Both the position numbers and the translations under genes were made by a program. The notes under the pieces were generated by a model. That model made no database searches, was not told the origin of the DNA, and saw only the letters and a list, made by a program, of their open reading frames with translations. From Nitrospiraceae bacterium (lineage in GTDB: Bacteria > Nitrospirota > Nitrospiria > Nitrospirales > Nitrospiraceae), in the NCBI GenBank assembly GCA_919902505.1, contig CAKKRE010000039.1, positions 1-64,000 of the forward strand: a DNA stretch of 64,000 bases, written 5' to 3'. Each line of letters begins with the position of its first letter. Position 1 is the stretch's first letter. This document shows, piece by piece, positions 54,977 through 62,303 of the stretch.

Positions 54977-55909
54977 CTACTGTACCGGAGCAGGGGCGTT
55001 GGAGGGCGGCTGTCCGGTCGTGGAGTGAAAGTGAAAGCGGCTCCCGCCTTGCTGCTTGGCGGCATACATGGCCTTATCGGCATGTCTGAGGAGTTCGTCG
55101 ATATCCTCATCGTCTGACGGGTAGAGCGTGATGCCGATGCTCACGCCGATCGAGATCCGGTGCGGCCCGATCTCGAACGGGGTGCTGATCGACTCCACGA
55201 TTCTTTTGGCCACCACGAGTACATCGGCGACGCCGGAAATGCCTTCCAGGATCGCGGTGAACTCATCGCCGCCCATGCGCGCGACCGTATCCACTTCACG
55301 AACGCACTCCAGCAGTCGGGTCGCCACGACTTTCAATAGCTGATCGCCGACATCGTGCCCCAGGGTGTCATTGACGGCTTTGAACCGATCGAGATCGAGC
55401 AGCATGATCGCCAGGGGGTGGTCTTTTCGTTTACTACGCGCCATCGCATGGACCAGCCGGTCGCGAAAGAGGGCGCGGTTGATCAAGCCGGTCAACTGAT
55501 CGTGCTGGGCGAGATAGGTCAGGCGTTCCTGTGCCCGCTTGCGTTCGATCGCATAGAGAATCGAGCGTGCGAGAAAATCGGTCCCGCCTTCGCCTTTCAC
55601 CAGATAATCCTGGGCTCCGTGTTGCAGCGCTTTGAGGGCGAGCGGGTGATCGTCGTGTCCGCTCAGCACCACCACCGGCACACCGGGACTGGTCGCTAAG
55701 ACCTGGGTGACGGTGCTCAAGCCATGGGTGTCGGGAAGGGAGAGATCGAGGAGTACCGCATCAAACCGGTCCCGGCTCAATCTGGTCAGGCCTTCCGCCA
55801 GAATGGGGGCATGGGTGATCTCGAACTGGTCGAGCGGCCATTCGGCCAAGAGGTCTCGGGTGAGCTGGGCATCGACGGGATTGTCTTCGACCAACAGCAG
55901 TTTGATCAT
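54977..55909 (-). CDS. Response regulator with GGDEF diguanylate cyclase domain
   Basis: This 310-residue WspR/PleD-like protein has a receiver domain (acceptor Asp55 in VLLDLSLPD, Lys in YLVKGEGG) and a GGDEF domain. The motif GGDEF is intact and an allosteric I-site RxxD (REVD) lies five residues before it. It should make c-di-GMP when phosphorylated and be product-inhibited. The start ATG at 55909 has no good Shine-Dalgarno. No histidine kinase is next to it. The PilZ protein at 45395 is a possible effector. Confidence 0.9.
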   Translation of the reverse strand: MIKLLLVEDNPVDAQLTRDLLAEWPLDQFEITHAPILAEGLTRLSRDRFDAVLLDLSLPDTHGLSTVTQVLATSPGVPVVVLSGHDDHPLALKALQHGAQDYLVKGEGGTDFLARSILYAIERKRAQERLTYLAQHDQLTGLINRALFRDRLVHAMARSKRKDHPLAIMLLDLDRFKAVNDTLGHDVGDQLLKVVATRLLECVREVDTVARMGGDEFTAILEGISGVADVLVVAKRIVESISTPFEIGPHRISIGVSIGITLYPSDDEDIDELLRHADKAMYAAKQQGGSRFHFHSTTGQPPSNAPAPVQ

Positions 55910-56543
55910 CGGTGCGTGCTCGCGTCCGTAGAACAGTCTGGCGAGGCGATGTGCTGCGCACAAGCGGATGGCTGGCAGATCATCGTGATGCTGCGTGCCG
56001 GAACTATCGAGTGTGGAATTTTCATCTCAAATGGTGGTGACTGCCGAGGGGCGTATTCAGTGCGGGAATCTCCCTGTGGCTGCAGGCAGTGCATGATTGA
56101 GGGACCGGCTCGAAATCGATTCTAGCACGTCATTCCGAAGCTTCAAACAAGAGCGCACTTCTTCACGATGATCGTGCGTGATCTGCCGGCATGCCCTGCG
56201 TCCTGCTGTTGACCGACACTGCCCCATGTGAAGAAATCTCCTCAGTTCGAGTCTACAGGTGCGTGTCCTGCCCGCAAACCTGCGATGGTTCGTCATGTTG
56301 GTAACGGATAGTAACGAAACAAAGAACAAAATCCGGCCAAATGATGGCACAAAACAGTTCGGTCCCTCCCCCCGCTCACCAGGGGAGAGACTCCTTGTGA
56401 ACGCCCTAACCGTACGAAGTTATTGGAGCTGCCCGCTTTTGTACGCGTGAGGACGATGGCATGAAAGCTGCGCTTCAGCCTGGGGTTTGCGACGCTGTGG
56501 ATTCCCCGGCTATGGGTTGCTGCGGGAACAAGAGGAGGAAGAG
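55910..56543. other. Intergenic region upstream of the lytic transglycosylase
   Basis: About 630 bp between divergent genes. Short frames on both strands have no recognisable features. A CACGATGATCGTG inverted repeat lies near 56165. Promoters for both genes are expected but not confidently placed. Confidence 0.4.
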
Positions 56544-57317
56544 ATGGAGCACGAAAACGTTGTCCGGCAGGAGTTGCGAGTAGTGAGCCATAACCTTGGC
56601 GACCAGAGTGACGATGGCGGGCGTGTGACTGCCACGTGGGCGATTCCTCTGGCGCTGGCGGGGGTGTTGGTGGTCGGGGAGTCCGCCTCTGCGGACAGTG
56701 AGATTTATGGCTATGTGGGGCCGAACGGGGTGTTCGAAATGACCAATGTTCCGACCGACCAACGGTTTCGCTCGGCGGAATCGCAGGTGCGTCGCCTGTC
56801 GCATCGTGCCTCGGCGAAGGAAGTGGAGGAGGCCGTCAAGCGCTACGCCTTCCAGTTCCAACTTCATCCGGCCTTACTGCTGGCGGTGATCAAGGCGGAG
56901 TCGGACTTTAATCCCACCGTCATTTCACGATCCGGGGCGGTTGGACTGATGCAGCTGATACCCGAAACCGCCATCAGGCATGGAGTGCTGAATTTGTATG
57001 ACACCGGCGACAACATTCGAGGCGGCGCGCGGCACCTGCGGTACTTGCTGGATCGATTTAACGGGAACGTGCGGTTGGCGGTCGCTGCGTATAATGCGGG
57101 TGAACGGCGCGTGGAGCGGTATCGCGCCATTCCGCCCTATCCGGAAACCCGCGACTATGTCAGGAAGGTGATGATCTATTACAAGCGCTTCCGTGGTGAC
57201 TACCAGGCGAGCCCAGGGAAGGCCGTGTTGCTGGCTATGCATCACAAGCCGCTGCAACTTGAGCCACTGCCTGTCTCTACTGATGCGCGAAGCTCACGAC
57301 CTGCGGTCAGGAAGTAG
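56544..57317 (+). CDS. Lytic transglycosylase (SLT, family 1) with DUF4124-like domain
   Basis: This 257-residue exported protein has an unusually long n-region (about 30 residues), a hydrophobic core and a likely cleavage after ASA50. A short DUF4124-like segment (EIYGYVGPNGVFEMTNVP) follows. The SLT domain has catalytic Glu119 in KAESDFNP, GLMQLIPETA and AYNAGERRVERY. It cleaves peptidoglycan glycan strands leaving anhydro-MurNAc, the substrate of AnmK. AGAGGAGGAAGAG is a very strong Shine-Dalgarno for the ATG at 56544. Confidence 0.9.
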   Translation: MEHENVVRQELRVVSHNLGDQSDDGGRVTATWAIPLALAGVLVVGESASADSEIYGYVGPNGVFEMTNVPTDQRFRSAESQVRRLSHRASAKEVEEAVKRYAFQFQLHPALLLAVIKAESDFNPTVISRSGAVGLMQLIPETAIRHGVLNLYDTGDNIRGGARHLRYLLDRFNGNVRLAVAAYNAGERRVERYRAIPPYPETRDYVRKVMIYYKRFRGDYQASPGKAVLLAMHHKPLQLEPLPVSTDARSSRPAVRK

Positions 57318-57375
57318 CGGCGTCTGACCTGGCATTCTGTCTTCTGTAACGTTCCCAGAGAAAGCCGACAAATAA

Positions 57376-57401
57376 AAAGGCCGACCTTTCGGTCGGCCTT
57401 T
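57376..57401. terminator. Rho-independent terminator (bidirectional)
   Basis: AAAGGCCGACC (57376-57386) pairs with GGTCGGCCTTT (57391-57401) around a TTTC loop, an 11-bp stem flanked by A and T runs. It ends the lytic transglycosylase transcript and lies 26 bp past the tRNA on the other strand, so it can stop both. Confidence 0.92.
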
Positions 57402-57426
57402 ACATCACATTGTCAAGAGCGCAGGT

Positions 57427-57503
<77 letters not shown>

Positions 57504-57508
57504 ACCGG

Positions 57509-57538
57509 ATACTAACAGGCGTGTGAAACGAGAGTCAA
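57509..57538 (-). promoter_or_regulatory. Candidate promoter of the initiator tRNA
   Basis: Read on the minus strand, TTGACT (57538-57533) and TAGTAT (57514-57509) are separated by 18 bp. Only five bases lie between the -10 box and the tRNA 5' base. Confidence 0.55.
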
Positions 57539-57590
57539 GGAACGCCCGGGGAGAATTGCATTCGCGAGGGCAGAATGATAAAGCGTGAGC

Positions 57591-58541
57591 ATGCGTATCG
57601 TATTTATGGGGACTCCTGACTTTGCCGTGCCTTCCCTGGAAGCCTTGCTTAAGTCGGAACATCAGGTGGTCGGTGTGGTCACTCAGCCCGATCGGCCGAA
57701 GGGGCGCGGGCAGGAGGTGGTCTTCTCACCCGTGAAAGTTGTCTGCCAGCGTGAGGGGATCCCGGTGCTCCAGCCGCTCAAGATGAAGGACCCCGCCTTT
57801 CTCGAAGCGTTGCGGCAATGGAAGCCTGATGTCATTGCCGTCACGGCGTATGGACGCATTCTTCCCCCGGCCATTCTGACGTTGCCGCCTCGTGGCTGCA
57901 TCAACGTGCATGGGTCGCTCCTCCCGAAGTACCGTGGGGCAGGACCTATTCAATGGGCCGTCATCAGGGGAGAACAGCACACCGGCATCACGACCATGTT
58001 TATGGCTGAGGGGATGGATACCGGCGACATGTTATTACAGGAAACGGTGGAGATCCGTGCCGACGATACGGCCGGCACGCTGGCCCCTCGGTTGGCCGAG
58101 GTTGGCGGACGACTGTTGGTTGACACCTTACGCCGTCTTGAGGCAGGCACGCTGACGCCGCAACCGCAGGATGATGCACAAGCGACCATGGCGCCATTGC
58201 TCAAGAAGGAAGACGGTGTGGTCGATTGGACCTTGCCGGCCACGGAGATTGCGAATCGTGTGCGCGGCCTGTCTCCCTGGCCTGGCGCGTATACCTATGT
58301 GAACGGGGAACGGTGGGTTCTCTGGCGCGTGGCGGTGGGGCAGGAGGTTTCCGGTGCGTCTCCCGGGACGGTGACCAAGGTGAGCAAGGACCGAGTTGAG
58401 GTGGCGACCGGCCAGGGGACGATCCAGCTCATCGACATTCAACCATCCAATAGCCGACGGATGACGATGGTGCAGTATCTGGCCGGCCATCGACTGGCCG
58501 AGGGCCTCAAGCTGCAAGCTATCCCTCCATTACAACGCTAA
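57591..58541 (+). CDS. fmt: Methionyl-tRNA formyltransferase
   Basis: Fmt formylates Met-tRNA-fMet using 10-formyl-THF. From the ATG at 57591 (MRIVFMGTPDFAVPSLEALL) it has 316 residues. The catalytic block VHGSLLPKYRGAGPIQWA (His108) and the later Asp in GMDTGDML are intact, and a C-terminal tRNA-binding domain is present. A GTG at 57585 is a possible alternative start. It lies 88 bp from the divergent initiator tRNA. Confidence 0.96.
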   Translation: MRIVFMGTPDFAVPSLEALLKSEHQVVGVVTQPDRPKGRGQEVVFSPVKVVCQREGIPVLQPLKMKDPAFLEALRQWKPDVIAVTAYGRILPPAILTLPPRGCINVHGSLLPKYRGAGPIQWAVIRGEQHTGITTMFMAEGMDTGDMLLQETVEIRADDTAGTLAPRLAEVGGRLLVDTLRRLEAGTLTPQPQDDAQATMAPLLKKEDGVVDWTLPATEIANRVRGLSPWPGAYTYVNGERWVLWRVAVGQEVSGASPGTVTKVSKDRVEVATGQGTIQLIDIQPSNSRRMTMVQYLAGHRLAEGLKLQAIPPLQR

Positions 58542-58602
58542 TCGCGGGCCTGTCATTCGCATTCTATCGACGACCTTCTCGGTATGATCATCCTTTCCGA
58601 AC

Positions 58603-60015
58603 ATGGCATCTGAGCTTCCCCCGTCACAATCGGGCGGGATTGTATCTGCCGGGCGCCGCGCCGCCATGAAGGCGTTACTGGCGATCGACAAGGCGGGCTT
58701 GTTGGGAGACGACCTGTTCGATCAGGTCTCCTCACGTGAGTCGCTAGATCTGCGCGATCGGGCCTTCATGGTCGAGCTCGTGCGCGGCGTGTTGCGGTAT
58801 CGGGCCACTCTCGACTGGCGCTTGGGTCTGTTGTCGGATCGGCGCATCGCGAAACTTCCCACCCTGGTTCAGACCATTCTGCGCCTCGGGGCCTATCAAC
58901 TCCTGTACTTAGATCGGGTGCCTGATTCTGCCGCCGTGAATGAGTCTGTGCAGATGACGAAGCAGCAGAGCCGTCGTCTGGGTCGGGATTGGAGCGGCTT
59001 TGTGAATGCGGTGCTGAGGGCTCTGCTGCGATCACCCGAGCCGGCCTGGCCCGATGCGGGAAGCGATCCCGTTGTGGCCTTGGCTGTGCGGTATTCCTGT
59101 CCGGCCTGGCTCGTGGAGCGGTGGTGTCGTCGCTTGGGGGCCGAGCGCGCTGAGGTCTTGTGTCGTGCGTCGGTAGAGGTGCCTCCGCTGACGCTGCGTG
59201 TGAATACGCTTCGAACATCCCGCGCGGCATTGTTGGCCGACTTGGCTGCGGCGCAGGTGGAGGCCGACGCGACGTCGATCAGCGAAGTTGGCATTCAACT
59301 GTCTCGCTCCTGCTCGGTCATCGAGCTGCCGGGATACGCGGAGGGACGGTTCTATGTGGAGGATGAAGCCGGGCAGCTGATTCCGTTGTTGCTGGATGTG
59401 CAGCCGGGGCAACGGGTGCTGGACGCCTGCGCGGCGCCGGGTGGAAAGGCCACCCACCTGGCGGCGCTCATGGAGAATCGGGGAGAGATCGTGGCGGTGG
59501 ACCGGGCCACAACGCGACTCGATCTTGTGATGGCCAATTGCCGTCGTCTCGGAGTGAAGATCCTGACGCCCTTGGACGGCGATTTGCGCGCGCTGGTCGG
59601 TGCAGGGATCGTGTCCCATCCGATGTTGTCCCGACCGTTCGACCGCATTCTGCTGGATGCTCCGTGCAGCGGCCTCGGTGTGTTGCGGCGTCATCCGGAA
59701 GGGAAGTGGTATAAGACGCCGGAGTCCATCGCGCAGCATCGACAGATGCAGGTGGAATTGCTTGCGACGACGAGCCGTCTCTTGCGGCCTGGAGGGGTGT
59801 TGGTCTATAGTACCTGCTCGATCGAACCGGAAGAAACCGAGTCGATTATCGACGAGTTTTGTCAGGCTCATCATCAATTTCAGCGTGAGTCGATCGCGCC
59901 CTGGTTGCCCCCGGCCGGACTGCCGTTCGTGACCCCTCAAGGGGATCTGTCTACGATGACCAATAGGAACAGGATGGATCTGTTTTTCGCCGCCCGCGTG
60001 CGGAGGAGCGAGTAA
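58603..60015 (+). CDS. rsmB: 16S rRNA (cytosine967-C5)-methyltransferase RsmB
   Basis: The 470-residue protein has an N-terminal NusB-like RNA-binding domain and a SAM methyltransferase domain with DACAAPGGKATHLA, the motif IV DAPCSGLG (Cys355) and the motif VI TCSIEPEE (Cys405, the nucleophile in this family). It follows fmt, the usual fmt-rsmB order. Its stop TAA overlaps the rpe ATG by one base. Confidence 0.95.
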   Translation: MASELPPSQSGGIVSAGRRAAMKALLAIDKAGLLGDDLFDQVSSRESLDLRDRAFMVELVRGVLRYRATLDWRLGLLSDRRIAKLPTLVQTILRLGAYQLLYLDRVPDSAAVNESVQMTKQQSRRLGRDWSGFVNAVLRALLRSPEPAWPDAGSDPVVALAVRYSCPAWLVERWCRRLGAERAEVLCRASVEVPPLTLRVNTLRTSRAALLADLAAAQVEADATSISEVGIQLSRSCSVIELPGYAEGRFYVEDEAGQLIPLLLDVQPGQRVLDACAAPGGKATHLAALMENRGEIVAVDRATTRLDLVMANCRRLGVKILTPLDGDLRALVGAGIVSHPMLSRPFDRILLDAPCSGLGVLRRHPEGKWYKTPESIAQHRQMQVELLATTSRLLRPGGVLVYSTCSIEPEETESIIDEFCQAHHQFQRESIAPWLPPAGLPFVTPQGDLSTMTNRNRMDLFFAARVRRSE

Positions 60016-60719
60016 TGGCCGGTCGGACGGTACGTATTGCCCCCTCCATTTTGTCGGCGGATTTCGCGCGCCTGGCCGAAGAAGTGGCGCGGGTGGAGGA
60101 CGCCGGAGCCGACTGGTTGCACATCGATGTCATGGACGGGCACTTCGTGCCGAACCTGACGGTCGGACCGCCGATCGTCGAAGCCTTGAGAAAAGTCACC
60201 ACCTTGCCGTTGGATGTGCATCTGATGATGACGAATCCGGATGCGTTCATCGGGGAGTTTGCCGAAGCGGGTGCCGACTATCTGACCGTACATGTGGAAA
60301 CCTGCCCGCACCTGCACCGGACGGTGCAATCGATCAAAGAGCGGGGCGTGAAGGCGGGTGTGACGTTGAATCCTGCCACGCCGGCCGGTACCCTGTCGGA
60401 AATCGTCCGCGATGCCGATCTCATCCTCATCATGTCCGTGAATCCCGGATTCGGCGGGCAGAAGTTTATTGCCTCGTCGTTACACAAGATCGCCGAGGTC
60501 AGGGCTCTGATCGATCGCACCGGGAGCCGGGCGCTTCTGGAGGTAGACGGAGGTGTGAAGCCGGACAACGTGAAAGAGATTCTCGCCGCCGGCGCCGAGG
60601 TGCTGGTTGCGGGGTCGGCCGTATTTTCCACGGATGACTATGCCGCTGCCATTACGGCGCTCAGAGCCGGACATGAGCCTGCCGCTCGCACCGCGAGGGT
60701 TGCAACCGCTCACCGATAG
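60015..60719 (+). CDS. rpe: Ribulose-phosphate 3-epimerase
   Basis: Rpe interconverts ribulose-5-phosphate and xylulose-5-phosphate. The 234-residue TIM barrel has IAPSILSADFARLAEEV, WLHIDVMDGHFVPNLT, LDVHLMM, the second metal-binding SVNPGFGGQKF and VDGGVKPDN. It is coupled to rsmB (TAATG) and separated from the other pentose-phosphate genes at 13-20 kb. Confidence 0.96.
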   Translation: MAGRTVRIAPSILSADFARLAEEVARVEDAGADWLHIDVMDGHFVPNLTVGPPIVEALRKVTTLPLDVHLMMTNPDAFIGEFAEAGADYLTVHVETCPHLHRTVQSIKERGVKAGVTLNPATPAGTLSEIVRDADLILIMSVNPGFGGQKFIASSLHKIAEVRALIDRTGSRALLEVDGGVKPDNVKEILAAGAEVLVAGSAVFSTDDYAAAITALRAGHEPAARTARVATAHR

Positions 60720-60746
60720 AAGAGGCGTCGGACCACACCCTTGTTC

Positions 60747-62291
60747 ATGGATAATCTTCATCCCCTCGAAAGCAAAGTCCTGCTGGCGTTGACCCGGCAG
60801 CCGGACGCGCCTCCTACGCTCGATCAACTTGCGGAATCCACCGGCCTGGAACCGTCGCAGTTGAGCATGGCCGTCGAATGGCTGCTGGCCAAATCGTTGA
60901 TCGCCGTGCAGGCTGAAACCGTCGCGCATATCGCGTCTCTCACCCCGATCGGCGAATTGTTTTTCGAGAAGTACACCCCGATTGAACGAGTGCTCTCAGC
61001 GGCGCGGGAAGCCGGCCAGACGGGGAAACGTCTCACGATTCAGGACATTCAGGCCAAGGAAGCACTCGAGCCCTCCGATGTGAGCAAGGCGGTCGGCACC
61101 CTCAAGAAAGAGGGTGCGATCCTGATCGTCCAAGGCGGTTGTATTGAGAGCACCGGCCGCAACAGTGCGACGGCCGAGGCCATGCGCTCGTTGCTGCAGG
61201 AATTGCGGAGCGGCCAGCGGGAGTTGCAGTCTTTTTCCGAACCGCTTCGGAGCGTGCTCCAGCAACATGCGGTGAAGCGCGGGAATGCGCGAGAGCCGTT
61301 CCGGATCGATGAGCGGGTAACCCGGTCATTTGTATTGACCCCTGCCGGGCAGGAGGTGGCGGAGCAGCTGTCGCGCGATGGTGTGGCGGAGGAAGTCTCG
61401 CAGCTGACGCCGGAGTTGCTGAAGGAAGGTGCCTGGCGGACGAAACGGTTTCGGAAATACACGATCAGTTTGCGGGCCCCGAGAATCGCGGCCGGGAAGC
61501 GCCATCCCTATCGCGAGTTTCTGGATCTCGTGAAACTTAAGCTGGTCAGTATGGGCTTCCAGGAAATGCGCGGGACCCTCGTCGAAACCGAGTTCTGGAA
61601 TATGGACGCGCTGTTCATGCCGCAGTTTCATCCCGCGCGTGACATTCATGATGTCTATTTTGTGAAAAATCCCACCCATGCTCGCACGATCGCCGAGCCG
61701 TACCTGACGCAGGTGACGCAGGTGCATGAAAAAGGGACGGGAGCCGGATCGACGGGTTGGGGCTATGCCTTCGATGCCGAGCGGGCGAAACGGCTGGTGT
61801 TGCGGAGTCAAGGCACCGCGGTGTCGGCGAGGACATTGGCGGCCGGCGCGTCCGTGCCGGGGAAATATTTTTCGATCGCCCGCTGCTTTCGTTACGACCA
61901 GGTGGACGCGACCCATGCCACCGACTTCTTTCAGGTGGAAGGCATCGTGTTAGGTTCGGATATCAATTTCCGGACCCTGCTCGGATTGCTGAATTTGTTC
62001 GCCCGGGAAGTGGCGCAAGCCAAAGAAGTCAAATTTCTACCGGCCTATTTCCCGTTCACCGAGCCGTCGGTCGAAATGCATGTGCGCCATCCGAAGCTTG
62101 GGTGGATGGAATTGGGCGGCGCCGGATTATTCCGGCCTGAAGTGACGACCCCGCTCGGTGTCTCTGTGCCGGTCATTGCCTGGGGCCTTGGCCTCGATCG
62201 TATGGCGATGGTGGCGCTAGGGATTCACGACATTCGCGATTTGTTCTCGGCCGACCTCGAATTCATTCGCACCATGCGGGGAAGTTTTTAG
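60747..62291 (+). CDS. pheS: Phenylalanyl-tRNA synthetase alpha subunit, archaeal/eukaryotic type
   Basis: From the ATG at 60747 this has 514 residues, the size of archaeal PheS rather than the bacterial 330-350. The N-terminal 200 residues contain repeated winged-helix-like modules (SKVLLALTRQ, LTIQDIQAKEAL) typical of the archaeal/eukaryotic form. The catalytic core carries FWNMDALFMPQFHPARD, motif 2 RCFRYDQVDATH (from Arg379) and motif 3 GLGLDRMAM (480-488). The motif 2 wording matches the archaeal form RVFRxxxxDATH. It charges tRNA-Phe with PheT. The start has no strong Shine-Dalgarno; a TTG two codons upstream is possible. Confidence 0.95.
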   Translation: MDNLHPLESKVLLALTRQPDAPPTLDQLAESTGLEPSQLSMAVEWLLAKSLIAVQAETVAHIASLTPIGELFFEKYTPIERVLSAAREAGQTGKRLTIQDIQAKEALEPSDVSKAVGTLKKEGAILIVQGGCIESTGRNSATAEAMRSLLQELRSGQRELQSFSEPLRSVLQQHAVKRGNAREPFRIDERVTRSFVLTPAGQEVAEQLSRDGVAEEVSQLTPELLKEGAWRTKRFRKYTISLRAPRIAAGKRHPYREFLDLVKLKLVSMGFQEMRGTLVETEFWNMDALFMPQFHPARDIHDVYFVKNPTHARTIAEPYLTQVTQVHEKGTGAGSTGWGYAFDAERAKRLVLRSQGTAVSARTLAAGASVPGKYFSIARCFRYDQVDATHATDFFQVEGIVLGSDINFRTLLGLLNLFAREVAQAKEVKFLPAYFPFTEPSVEMHVRHPKLGWMELGGAGLFRPEVTTPLGVSVPVIAWGLGLDRMAMVALGIHDIRDLFSADLEFIRTMRGSF

Positions 62292-62303
62292 GACGACGAC
62301 ACA

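Noticed and set aside
56057-56350. 97-residue minus-strand frame with a hydrophobic start in the gap before the lytic transglycosylase
   Set aside because: The start looks like a short signal, but the rest is basic and low complexity with no domain or Shine-Dalgarno.
59032-59940. 302-residue minus-strand frame opposite rsmB
   Set aside because: Antisense shadow; rsmB has all methyltransferase motifs.
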